From assembly GCA_011800155.1 (NCBI GenBank), contig CM022370.1, positions 3,658,001 to 3,722,000 on the forward strand: a DNA stretch of 64,000 bases, in the 5' to 3' direction. Made by a program: the position numbers and the translations under genes. The notes below the pieces were generated by a model that worked only from the letters and a program-made list of their open reading frames with translations, was not told the origin of the DNA and did no database searches. The DNA comes from Flammulina velutipes. Taxonomy: Eukaryota; Basidiomycota; Agaricomycetes; Agaricales; Physalacriaceae. This document shows, piece after piece, positions 11,128 to 22,642 of this stretch (its first letter is position 1; each line of letters opens with the position of its first letter).

Positions 11128-12220
11128 ATGATGCAAAAGAGCTGTCGAGTCATCACGAAATCTTTGACTGTTATCGTTGATGGGATAGGCGGCAGCGTGG
11201 AACAGTACCCATCTGCGGATGTCTCTGAACGTTCCCCTCTGCACTTTTTGAAGGGTTGGACGCACTCTCGGTCGAGGACGAATATCTCTGTTCCACAGAT
11301 ACAGATACAGGACAACCCACCCCGCTCCAGCTCCGACACCGACACCGACACCGACACCTACTCCTCCACCTCCAGCGAAAGCGCCCCCCTCAAAGGCGAA
11401 TACATCCACTTCCACGGTGACGACTCCATCTTCTCCTCCGAAATAACCCTCGAGCGTCAATACCTCAAAAAGCTCAAGAAACGCGGGATCCCCGTGCGCA
11501 AAGCCAAGATCATCCACGATGCGCGGTTCTGCACTTACCTCGCTCTGTACCACTCCTCCACCGTCGAGGAATTGCGCATCGTGTGTCGGTGCAGCGAGGC
11601 GCTTAATGGGTTCGTGAATGCGTTGCCGGCGTTTAAGAGGTTGAGGACGTTGGATATTACGCTGGAGACGATGGTGCTGCAGGAGGCGAGCGTGCCGGGG
11701 TTGGCGAGGTTGCCGGTTATGGCGTGTTTGGAGGAGTTGAGGCTGGAGGGGTGGAATCGGGATTTGTGGAGTTGTTTGGCGAGGACGTGTGCGGGGTTGA
11801 CGCACCTCCGGTTGGTGGATCTGAGGGGGACGTACGAGGGTGGGAGGCAGAGCGATATCATGCAGCGGATGATCGATAATAATCGGAGGACGTTGGGGAG
11901 CTTGAGAGTGAGTTTGTTTTATGAAGGTGCGTCTTTCGTTTGTTTGGGATTATGGTGATGTGCTGATAACGATGTTGATAGCGGGTCTGAATTTACGCTC
12001 ACTCACCCAGTTGAGGGATTTGACGATATCGATACCGTTGGTTGATATGAGGCGGGAGGAGGATAGCGATGTGCCTACGCATGAGACGATCCCGGAGAGT
12101 GAGGACTGCCATGTGACGCTGCTGCAGCAGGAGATTAAGGTTGGGATGAAGGTTCGAGAGATTGTAGGGACGCCACGTACTTCTGACGAAGTTGTATTAC
12201 CAGCAATACCAGATCTTTAG
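11128..12220 (+). CDS. Fourth, diverged leucine-rich-repeat-like paralogue
   Basis: Exons 11128-11926 and 11982-12220 join in frame to give 345 residues, with the intron at the same place and phase as in the three tandem copies (after the FYE motif, before GLNL). Shared motifs include LKGEYIHFHG, GWNRDLWSCLARTC, YEGGRQSDIMQRMIDNN and LTISIPLVDM. It is clearly diverged, has an acidic Asp-Thr repeat (SDTDTDTDTY) in the linker, and ends AIPDL. Opposite orientation and divergence suggest an older duplicate than the tandem array. The first of two adjacent ATG codons was taken as the start. Confidence 0.75.
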
Positions 12221-13287
12221 CTACGGCTCTTTCTAGGATGGAGTACGAAAGGGAAAGCTCAAGTTCGGCTCCAAGAGACTAGTACGGGGAAGAAGGTAAC
12301 AACTTTTTACCTCCCCAGCGTATGCGCCACACTTCTATACTGCGGTTTGACCTTCTTGAACTTGGCGCGAGTGCTCGGAAACCGGCGGCCACAATCGCAG
12401 GCTAAAAATCAGAGGATGCAGGCGAGATGATCGGCCTCGACTTTTCCACACGACAACCGTAGCAGGGGTAGGCGTGGGTACTCGAATCCTCGTGCGATAT
12501 ATTACAACACTGACGGGGGTATCCTGATTCCTTGTGTAGCAGAATGGGTTGTATGGCGACTGTATCCATCAGAGGTTGGACGATGAGTCTGGTGACTGTT
12601 CAAGAAGACGAAGCGAAGATAGACCAAGTTTTTTGCGTAGAGGGAGTATTAAGCCAGGAGTACGTTAGATGTTTGTCGATGCGTACGGTCATTGTCCTCT
12701 AACTTGAACAAGGTCAATTGTTAGTGGTGTACAAACATTTCATTCATTTGTCCGGGTCCGGAGATCCTTTGCCGTAAATCCATTGTTCTTTCCCGGCCGC
12801 GCCAAGACGAGGCCGAATGTACCGAGATTGCAAAGGAGAGAGTTCGAATTGTCGACGAGCGCCTGTCCTTCGAGGCGCAGCCTCAGATTGTACTCAGCCA
12901 CTCGACAATTGACGAGTTGACGGTTACGATTCCCGCGTTCTTGCCCTGCACGATCGATGACGATCCTTGGCTTGGCTCATTGATGTACGTGCCGGCTGGC
13001 AACCGACCTTGTGGGTGCCTTGTCAGTTTGGCATATAAACATGTTGATCAAAGGTCCTGCGCTCCGTCCGTCAAGGTAGCCGTCCCACCACCACCATGTC
13101 GTTGTTCTTCGTCGCTGATCCTTCACACAGGTTTCGACTATTGTCTTTCCAGGCCAATAAAAGCCCGCTCCCTTCTGTGAAGGCATCTTCCCTCTTTTCT
13201 CTGGGTCCTGGTCGACTCCCCCCCTCCATTCTTTCTACGCTCTCTTAATATTTCTTTCACCACCCCTCCACATATTCTTGATTCAAT
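12221..13287. other. Intergenic, about 1.07 kb
   Basis: No convincing gene, RNA or repeat is seen. The last 300 bp before the fungalysin start is pyrimidine-rich, and catataaac near 13030 is a possible TATA element. The rest is of normal composition. Confidence 0.4.
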
Positions 13288-15712
13288 ATGGTCGCCTGGA
13301 ACAACCTCGTTACCTCTGTGACTTTGGCCGTCTGTGCATCGTTCGCGGTGGCGGCGCCATACCCGCGGGACGCGAAACACATTACCCACCACGTTAGGCA
13401 CCTACCCCGGGATCTCAAGCTCAACACCTACCATCCAGCATCCACCTTCAAGGTTCCTACCATTTGCCTCCGCCAAAAAAATCAGTTTTAATCGTATTTA
13501 TAGATTTTCGGAAGAGGCATCGACCATTCATTATCCAAACGACAAGAGGCAACCCTAGGGGAGATCACGACAGCCTTCCTCGCAGAGGAGCTCGGCTTGG
13601 AGGCGGAGCGTGTGGCATATAGGACGGGCATTAAAGGGACAATGGCGAGTCACGCGTACTTGAGGCAGGCATGGGTGCGTTTTTCCGACGTTTCGCAAAA
13701 TATGGATGGATGGGCTGATCATCCCATTCTCAGAGCGGAATTCCATTCGCGAATGCCGTCGCTAACGTCGCGATGAAAGACAACAAGGTGCGTTGGATCA
13801 CCATCTGACTTGATATATTTCGATGTTCATATGTGCTCAGATCGTGTCGTATGCCAGTTCGTTCGTCAAGTACGATAGCATCGCACCTGCCACTCCCTCC
13901 GTTTCCATCGAAGACGCGATAGCTGCTGCGGAAGCTGCCACTCAGGGCTCCTACAACGCCCAAGAACCAACACTTGAGTACTACATGAAGGACGACAACA
14001 CGGCCGTCCTCACTCACGTCGTGCAAGTTCAAAATGTTCTGACTGGTGACTGGTATGAGGCATTCGTCGATGCGCACTCTGGAGAAGTTATCAGCGTCAC
14101 CGACTTCGTGGCTAGGGCATCGGTAGGTTGATAACCGATCTTACAATCTTTTTCGACTAACGCAAACTTCAGTATCTCGCCGTGCCATTTGGCGACGTAA
14201 CCATAGAGGAGAGTGGTCTTGAGCTCATCCAAGATCCCCAGAACCTTGAGGCGTCTCCGCTTGGATGGCATTCGGATGGTACCAATGATTTCACGTCAGT
14301 TCATCCCTTTCGTCGTCTTATCCTCAGCTCATGTTCTCTAGTACTACCGAAGGGAACAATGCCGTCGTCTTCAAGGGTGTGGGTCAGCAATTGTTGGCTA
14401 CCTCCCAGTCGTCGGCTGGCTTGAACTTCAACTTTGAGGTCGATCTCACTACTGACCCCGATGCCAACGCGGTCAATGTGGACGCTGCGCGTACTAATGC
14501 GTTCGTCATCTCCAACACGCTCCATGATATCACCTATCTGTGAGAGGTTTTATTCTTCAATTTTGATGTGTTCTAACATTTTATAGATACGGCTTCACTG
14601 AAGACGCTTTCAACTTCCAGATCAACAACCAAGGCAATGGTGGTGTCGGCAACGACCCCGTTCTTATCTCTGTACAAGACGCTTCCGGTGTCAACAACGC
14701 TAACTTCGCAACACCTCCTGAGTAAGTCACTGCAGTTATCAGTGAGCGCCATGCTGATATTCTTGTCCTAGCGGTCAGCCTGGTCAAATGAGTGAGTCTC
14801 AAAGGTCTCCTCTATCCCAACGACGTACTGACCGATTTTTAAGGAATGTTCACCTGGACTTTCACTACTCCCCAGCGCGACGGTGCACTTGAGAACGACG
14901 TCGTAATCCACGAGCAAACGCACGGTGTTACTAGCCGTATGACTGGTGGCGGAACTGGACGATGCCTCCAGACGCTTGAAGCTGGCGGAATGGGTGAAGG
15001 TTGGTCTGATGCTATGGCTGAGTACGTCGTCCCCATCTAGCCTCATCTACACCACACTAACCTCGCTTTTCCCAGCTGGGTTGCCAACTCTGCCGCAATT
15101 GATGACTTCGTCGTGGGCTCTTTCGTCTTCAACAACCCCGCTGGTCTTCGTTCATTCCCTTACTCCCGCAGCGCGTATGTCGCCACTCTCTTGCCTTCCA
15201 GCTTCACAAACTGATTCCCATGTACAGTGCCGTCAACCCTCTGCGCTACTCTGACCTCCAAGTCCTAACTGAAGTTCACGGTTGGTCTTCCCTATCGTTC
15301 CTTCTCAGCTGGATACTCAAACATCCAATTACAGAGATCGGTGAAGTTTGGGCAAACATGCTCCACAACGTCCTAGCTGCTCTCGTCGACGATCTTGGGT
15401 TCTCAACAACTGCCCAGACTGATCCTACCGGAACTGAGGGCAACGTGGTCTTCATGCACCTCTTCCTGGATGCGCTACAACTGCAACCTTGCAACCCCGA
15501 TTGTATGTACCATCCTGCTTATGAGATACCAACTAAGTTGAGCTAACCTGTTCGTAGTCATTTCTGCTCGTGATGCGTGGTACGAAGCGGACGCTATTCG
15601 ATTCGATGGTGCGAATACTTGCACGTTAGAAAAGGCATTCGCTAGCCGTGGACTTGGATTGCGCGCACGTAATCATATCGACGATGCGTCAGTGAGTCGT
15701 GCGTGCCGGTAG
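13288..15712 (+). CDS. Fungalysin, secreted zinc metalloprotease (peptidase family M36)
   Basis: Thirteen exons were joined by hand: 13288-13452, 13504-13674, 13734-13787, 13841-14122, 14173-14294, 14342-14539, 14587-14721, 14772-14791, 14844-15021, 15076-15174, 15228-15280, 15335-15502 and 15558-15712. The sum is 1800 nt, giving 599 residues, the usual size for the family. Residues 1-23 form a signal peptide ending AVAAP. A fungalysin/thermolysin propeptide follows ([11 protein letters not shown] near its end). The catalytic domain has the zinc motif HEQTH (residues 405-409, 14909-14923) and the downstream Glu in GEGWSD (about residue 434). The enzyme degrades extracellular protein. The smallest exon is 20 nt. 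The short C-terminal tail may hide one more intron. Confidence 0.93.
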
Positions 15713-15825
15713 TAGATTGGGTGCTGCTCGCTATACTGAAACTGATGCTTTATATAACGTTTACAACTAATATCGAACGGGGGTCTTTTGCGGGCAATAT
15801 GAAAATGTAATCTTCTTTTCCAGGG

Positions 15826-17950
15826 CTATATGTGTGGCGTTAAGCGTTTTGAGGAATAACTTTCTCTTCTGTCTGGGGGGTTGCTATACCTATCATGTTC
15901 GTCAGCATCGCAAGTGAGATATTATGGGAGGGATACTTGCCAGTGAAGAAGCTATCTTGATCTTCATTGGACAGTTCTTCCAAGCTTTTCCCCTTGGTTT
16001 CTGGGATCAACAGTGTGGAGAAGATACCAGTCAGCATGAACAACGCGAAGATCTCGAGGCTATTAATTCGTCAGGAAACCAGGTTATCGTCGTCCGGATA
16101 GCCGGCAGGATACGTACATATGCTTAACAAATCCGTTGGTTCCATGTATGTCTTTGAGACGTGCAAAACCGACTTGCGCAACGATAGCGCCGAGCTTCCC
16201 GCTAGCAGCACAGATCCCATGAGCGGTAGAGCGATATCGCGTAGGGAATGCCTCTCCCGGTACGATAAATGTCGTCGTGTTCGGGCCAAAGTTCTGGAAA
16301 AAGTTGGCCATGCAGTAGAAAAAGACGAAAGCCTTGCGTGCGGATTCGGTCTCGTTCAACTTGTCGTAGCCGAACCCTATAAAATAAAGTCATGATGAGG
16401 AAATTGAGTTTGGAAGGGGATGTCACTGACCCATGACAACGAATATGGCAGTGAGAAGAATAAAACCCATCATTTGAATAGGCTTTCGGCCCCATGAATC
16501 GATGAAGATAAAGGTGAACCAGTATCCGGGAATGAGCCCACCAGCAGAGATGATGAGGTTACCGACACAGATGTTATGCAAGTTGTCGTACACTCCTTGC
16601 GAGCCTGGAGTGATCTCGCGACCATATCCGATAGCTTCGAGAACGATACTTGAATTGAGGCCAAGTCCGTAAAATGCAATCTAGGATCAGGCAGTCAATG
16701 TATGGCAAAAACGCGGGGTTCGAACGAACTTACATCAAGCGCAAACCACGAGTAAGCAGCCCCGAACAAAACCTTGAAGTTCTTCATCTGGGAGAAATGT
16801 CTTCCAAAATCCTCCCATCCAGCTTTCGGTGCTTGTACGCGTTGAACGACAGCATCAGGATCTCGCGATGCCTGGCCCGTGGTCAAGACATTCTCGATAT
16901 CACTTGCCGCCTGAGCTAAGTTGCGTTCAATGTCCATGGTGAACCGAGGCGTCTCCGGGATCGTCAAGCGAAAGTACAACGCAATGACCCCAGGGACACA
17001 GCCCAGTCCAATGAGGATACGCCATGTCTCGTCAACATGATCGTAGTATGGTGGTGTATCCGAAAGGATGGAGGTCTTGTAGCAGAGCACGACGATCAGC
17101 CCAACGAGGGCGGCGGCAAAGTTCCCCCAGCCTTGGAAAGCGAAGACAGCTGTCATCATACGACCGCGGATTCTGGTCGAGGCGAACTCGGAAGAGATGA
17201 CGGCGCTGAGGGGGTAATCTCCTCCGATTCCGATGCCCATCTGTATACAAGGCAGGTTGTGATGAGGTGGATGATGGTCATTTGGACTGGGACTTACAAG
17301 GAACCGCCACACAATAAGCACCCCGAAGATGTTCACAGCATGTCCGTTGGCACTGATTGCTTGAGCGAAAGCTCCAAGGATAATTATCATGAGTTCGACA
17401 CCATCTAATCCCGAAGAAATCAAGGTTATTCGGACATGTAGAGGGATAGAACGTACACATTCGTTTGCGACCCACGACATCTGCGAGCCAGCCAAAAAGG
17501 AGTTGTCCGATTAAGGTTCCAATGGGTGTGGTAACTTTGATTCCAAGGTCTTGGTTAGTGCTAAGCTTGAAGTCTTCGATGTCTATTAAGAGGATACGTG
17601 TATTGGAAGCCAGAAAATTAACGTACCAAGGCCACCGTAAACGTAACCCAGCATCACTGAAGCAATGTTGATAGCGAAGATATCATATCTAGTAAAAGCA
17701 AACAGTGAGGATGCATCGTTTCGAAAATGCGAGAAACACGTACGCATCTGTGAAAAAGCCAGCACCGGCCACACAGCAAACTTTGACGTGAAACCATCTA
17801 TACGCAGATGAGATTCGAGCCGTAGAGATACAAGGAAGGATAGCACGAGAATTTAGCGTTGTCTACTTCAGCAAGTGCTGCTCTCCGGCGCTCAGCTAAG
17901 GTGTAAGCACTTGTATCGGGTGCTGTCGCAGTGGACGCTACGGAAGCCAT
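15826..17950 (-). CDS. High-affinity inorganic phosphate:H+ symporter, Pho84 type (major facilitator)
   Basis: A minus-strand gene of about ten exons starting at 17950 ([11 protein letters not shown]). Signature pieces in order are [15 protein letters not shown] (TM1), [37 protein letters not shown] (the phosphate-permease motif), RRILIG-like and [10 protein letters not shown], then [27 protein letters not shown] and [13 protein letters not shown]. It imports phosphate with protons across the plasma membrane. The last intron (GTATCC...CTGAC...GATAG) puts the stop at 15826; reading through it would give a stop at 15840. The two 3' ends converge with the fungalysin gene at 15.7-15.8 kb. Confidence 0.92.
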
Positions 17951-18566
17951 CGGTACCCTTCCCAGCGCCAGTCCTGTTACATTTATAGCATATCATGGTT
18001 TCTTTTATCCCGCGGTGAGAGTCTCTCTACGCGAACCAACTCGAAGACACGTTCGTCGGTATAGCCAATCAAGCCTCCTAGGTGGCGGGGAAGAGTGAGA
18101 GTAGCTCATGGCTGCCATTAATAGAACATCTTGAGCGCAGAGACGTGTACCGCTGTTGATCCACAATGGACCTGGGTCTTGCTCATGATCAAGGGAATTG
18201 GAGACTAGTTCAAAGACGTCGTTTCAAGAGTGAGCTTCTAGGTCCGTCAGGAGCGTTGTAGAGCAGGTATCGTGAAAGGCCCTAGGGAGACAAAAGGTGT
18301 TGATGGTTCGTGTCAAGAAGTTTAGATTCGGAAGCACGTGGCGTCTAGCACTGCCACCGGCGCAGTGGCGCCACACTCCGTTAAACGGATCATGCTACGT
18401 ATTAACATCCTCGAGGAGTCGCTTACTGCTCTCGAAGACATGTAATAAGTAATCAACGAGCTGGCGAGTCGTACACCATTCTCTGGCGTGGTACTTATGC
18501 ATTAGAAGTACAGATATACAGTACATCAAAAGTCATCAATTCATACGCCCACCGGGCATCATCCCC
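17951..18566. other. Intergenic, about 615 bp
   Basis: This holds the promoter side of the phosphate permease and the 3' flank of the Rheb gene. No further gene or repeat is seen. Confidence 0.4.
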
Positions 18567-19339
18567 TTACATTAACAGACACCGATGGTCTGGTGCAACA
18601 GCTTGATTTCCCCGGAGCCGTTTTTGAATTTCGTCGATGCATAGCTCAAACGCCCGGGCTGTAAAACGATGAAAGTAGACGAAGACTCGCAAACACAGAA
18701 AAAAGGAAGCACTAACCAACATTAGTATTGTCCTTTGAGCTAGTCTCGATGAAAGCAGCATTATTTGCCATGGCTAGGCTTTTTCCTTCGGAAGCATTGA
18801 CTCTGCGACTTATGGTGATGTGCATTAGTAGAGCGTGGGCACGGGAGGGAGCATGCATACGATGAGTTCAGGTCGCTTTTAGCCCCGACAATGACGCAGG
18901 GGATATCAGGTACACCGCTGAAGCTGCATAGCTTGTCGTATACGACTTGTATGAGTTCGAACGAGGGCCTGGAGGCTATGGAGTACACAAAGACATAGCC
19001 ATGGACGCCAATGGCATGCTGCATATTCAGCGGGGAGTATTCGTCCTAGAACTAGATGTTAGTACTGCACATACACAGAGCTTCTCGGGACCACCGACCT
19101 GTCCAGCGGTGTCATAGATCTCACAAACGTATTCGGTGCCTTTATACTCGATAGTCTTGACGTACGCCCGTTCGATGGTTGGGTAATACGACTGGGGAAA
19201 CTCGTTCTCGACAAACTGCTTCACCAGCGAGGATTTTCCTGCGTTATTCCTCCGGCGTCGGTATAGAGCGAAAGTGGAGCGGAAATGACGCACCGACTGA
19301 GCGAGTGCCTAGGACCGCTATTTTCCTGCGTTTCTGCAT
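18567..19339 (-). CDS. Rheb-family small GTPase (TOR pathway activator)
   Basis: Five minus-strand exons, starting MQKRRKIAVLGTRSV at 19339. The P-loop is GTRSVGKSS, with Arg at the position where Ras has Gly12, as is typical of Rheb. The effector region is YYPTIERAY, switch II is DTAGQDEYSP, the base-recognition loop reads VGAKSDLN and ETSSKDN is the G5 motif. The protein ends in the CaaX box CLLM, so it should be farnesylated and membrane bound. GTP-bound Rheb stimulates TOR complex 1. The G4 motif has Ala where NKxD has Asn. Confidence 0.92.
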
Positions 19340-19713
19340 AGCAGATACACGGGCAACAGCAAGGGGATTATCGTGGGAATGAAGGGCGAGGGATGGTTCA
19401 AGCTGCACGAAGGACGGAGGCAACAAAAAATTGACTCACGGAAGCACAAGATTAGTTTCCCACGTCGCCGTTATCTGACATGTTTATCTGCTATCGCCAT
19501 TAGTGCGCGATTGCGTATGCTTCGCCTTCTGGTGCTACAAAGTGCATGGTAATTGGTATGTTGAGAGATTCAAAGGATAAACATGCATAGATCTCATCGT
19601 CGTCGTAATGGCAGAAAGCATTTACATACGATCTACGATCGGTAGATAAGATCCACGTAAACGTAATATTGCCTCCGCGTTCGAATTTACTTGTTCAGAA
19701 GTCCTTGCCCGCC
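19340..19713. other. Intergenic between Rheb promoter and aldo-keto reductase 3' end
   Basis: Nothing coding beyond short chance frames is seen in about 370 bp. Confidence 0.4.
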
Positions 19714-21042
19714 TCAGACCTCCAAAGGAGGAGATTCAACATTCAAAAACTTCTGATAAATCTCTGGATATCTTGGCCCGACAACGCTTTTCTCGCTCTC
19801 CTCGCAGATGGTCCTAAGCGATCTAATCTCTTCAGCACTCAGCTTGACATCCTCTGCACCCAAGTTTTCGTTCAAGTTCTTCAACGGACATCGTTAGCAG
19901 CAGCGAAGCTTTAGCACACCGTAAACATACCTTAATCTTCGTCGTTCCCGGGATGACAACAATGTGGTCTCCTTGATTGAGAATCCAAGCGAGAGAAGTT
20001 TGGCCAGGCGTAGCGTTGTGCACTTTGGCTATCTCATTGATGCGGTCGACAGCTTTGAGGATCTTGGGAAAGTTCTCCTTGGAGTATCTGGAAAGTAGAC
20101 ATCAATAAGAAGGATGTTTTCTTCTACTGGTCGCTTACCTAGGAAGAATCCGCCTGGAGTCGTCCTCCTCAAAGTCATCGGGGCTCTTGTATTGCCCGCT
20201 GATGAGGCCCTTGGCTAGTGGCGAAAACGCAACGATTGTCACACCCAACTCTTTTGCCGTTGCTAGAATCTCATTCCTCTCGATATCAAGTAACAGAGGA
20301 GAGTATTCCATCTGCAAGGCGCTAATCGGATGGACAGCATGAGCGCGCCGGAGATCATTTACGCCACATTCCGAAAGGCCAATGTACTTGATTTTACCCT
20401 CTCTAGAGGTGATGTTAGATTGTGATGGCCTGCAGGAGACATATTACTGGCACATACTTGACGAGTTCAGCCATCGCGGTGATGGTTGTCTCGATCGGTG
20501 TCTTCGCGTCAATCCTGTGGGAATGTGTTAGTTAATTATCAGAAATAGCCGTACCACAGCTGACCTATGAAGATAATACAGGTCGATACAATCGACGCCG
20601 AGTCTTTCCAGAGACTTGGAACATTGCTCATTCACATAGGCAGGATCTCCGCGCGCCCCTTCGAGCGTAAAGCCAAACTTTGTGGCAAGAAAGATATCAT
20701 CTCTCTTTCCCGTGCGCTTGAACCTACACGAACTCTACTCAAGCACCCGAAACTGTTGGAACTAAGAAAGCTTACCACTTGCCGATGATATCTTCGGAGT
20801 CACCATAGACGTTTGCAGTATCCCAATGGGTGCAGCCTCTTCCGTGCACCTCGTCGAGAAACTGGAGAATAGGTGTCAGAATCGATCCATGAGGCCTGGC
20901 AACTGACCTTGAACCTTTCCTCGTCCGATACCGTTCGACCGCCAATAGAGGTAATGCCCATTGACATGGCTCCGAATCCTATAGCGGGAACAGACGAGTT
21001 GCCAATCTTGCGGAATAGCTGAGGGAAACCCGCATTAGACAT
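19714..21042 (-). CDS. Aldo-keto reductase (NADPH-dependent oxidoreductase)
   Basis: A minus-strand gene with about six introns, from ATG at 21042 ([14 protein letters not shown]) to TGA at 19714 (ending VESPPLEV). Catalytic residues of the family are present: Asp and Tyr in [12 protein letters not shown], Lys in FLATKFGF, His in LYYLHR. Cofactor-side motifs [19 protein letters not shown] and IPGTTKIK are also seen. It resembles the cytosolic fungal AKR group related to YakC-type enzymes and likely reduces aldehydes or ketones; the substrate cannot be read from sequence. Confidence 0.9.
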
Positions 21043-22642
21043 GATTAGATTCGACGCAAGATTCGAAGATGAATGTGTGCTTTTATACGATAACGAAAGG
21101 AGGAGCCGGCCAGAAGTCAAGTGTACGTAGTCCGTTCCATGTTGATTGGTCATGCGAGTACATGTCACTCGAAGCTGGTTATGTGTCTCAACGAAGAGAG
21201 GGCACGGCCAGAGACATACGTGTCTTCAATATAAAGCAGTCACAGATTATCAGCAGACGAATGTGGTTGTTAAGTTGATGGCCGTCATTTCGTGGCGTCA
21301 GCATTGATCTTGTTTGATTTTACGACACATCATCGTAATAGTGTGATCGTGAGTCAGACAAGACCTTAGGCATGTTTTCAGAGAGATCCAAACGCTTGTT
21401 GAGACGCATACCGTTGGGCGTCCGGAAGAGCCGGAGTGTATTCCTCATCGCGTGGTTTACTCTTTCCGAGCTTGACCGGAGCCATTTCTGTGGACGAGGG
21501 CTTGAATAAACTGACACCGAAGGCGGTCTTATCACCACAGAGAATCGAAGGTATGTTCAAACGTAGTAGTAACATCGGAGATGATGACGGTGACTGTTGA
21601 TCCAACGACAAACAAAACCCAACAACTCGCCTCCTCCTTTTTGCCACCACTACTTACTATGTGGATTGCATTCTCAACGAACCACTTGAATGATAACTCT
21701 GCCAACATATACTAGCTATCTGTTGCTTCCAGCGGTAGGTGCGAAACGTTGAATTGAGGGACGTCTTTTTTAACCGAGCTATCAAGAGATTCAAGCCCTC
21801 GAGATAACACGAGTAGCCTCAAGCTAGCGCCTGACCCAATACGCGAAGATGTATAGTGCTAACAGTTAGATGGGAAGGCGACACCGGGAGCACGTCAACG
21901 GTATACGGGCTGGGCGTCGAAGTATGAGAAGGAAGGTCAAATATTCCGCAAGGTAACCCAGGGGAGCTGCTTCCCCAAGGCCAGACGTGCATACGAGACG
22001 GGGACACGGGAGTACACGAGCATAATGACTAGGTAAGTGCTTTGGAGTCAAGTTTGCGCCGTTTCGATGCCTAAGTCAAAACGATAGATACCACTTAAAG
22101 GCGGCAGGCTATGTATAAACAGAGAATGTCGGTAAATATGTCAGCTGTTTGTAGCGAACGCAGTGTTTTTCTCTTGATGGTGTATGTGATGACTATCTTA
22201 GGTGCGCCACACTGAGATCGCTGGACGAAGATCGCCAATATTTGACCTTCGAGCTGCCCTTGGGTAGATATACTGCGTGCAAAACTCTTAGGCGACGGGA
22301 CGGGACTCGTTAGCTCGTCAGATGGCGAGAACTCGCCCAATACACCAATTGCGCCACATAGCTTGGACCAACAACTCGGCGATCCCCCTGATTCTTGGGA
22401 CGGAAGATCTGCACAAACGAATGGTGCTTCTTTAGCCTCGTGGTGTATGGATGGCCCCTCCCAATATAAATTCTTATTCTAGTCCAGATTTGGAAACATT
22501 GTTCAGACTTGTACAGACACACTTCATTGTTCTGGTCGCTCTCCCACGCACGCGAGGCAAACTATTTAATTTCAGATAGTACATGTCTTTCTCTCTCATC
22601 ACCGTATTACATTTCCCCCCAGCTTTTCTATTTACCTCAGCC
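21043..22642. other. Gene-poor stretch with a possible tiny gene and a dispersed repeat
   Basis: A minus-strand frame starts at 21485 (MAPVKLGKSKPRDEEY) and could be a short first exon with a GTATGC donor, but no certain partner exon was found. At about 21575-21650 lies a copy of a dispersed repeat also seen near 27.2, 32.5 and 61.35 kb. From about 22340 the sequence matches the upstream region of the second zinc-finger-like gene, including the segment tagcttggaccaacaactcg. Confidence 0.4.
22465..22470 (+). promoter_or_regulatory. TATA-like element of zinc-finger-like gene A
   Basis: TATAAA lies 173 bp before the start codon at 22643, inside a block conserved with gene B, where the same position reads TATCAA. 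Confidence 0.35.

Noticed and set aside
19714..19830. Apparent frameshift near the C-terminus of the aldo-keto reductase
   Set aside because: It came from a miscount of a T run; with the correct sequence the frame is continuous to VESPPLEV.
21378..21485. Small minus-strand gene starting MAPVKLGKSKPRDEEY
   Set aside because: Only 36 codons unless spliced, and no partner exon with fitting phase was convincing.
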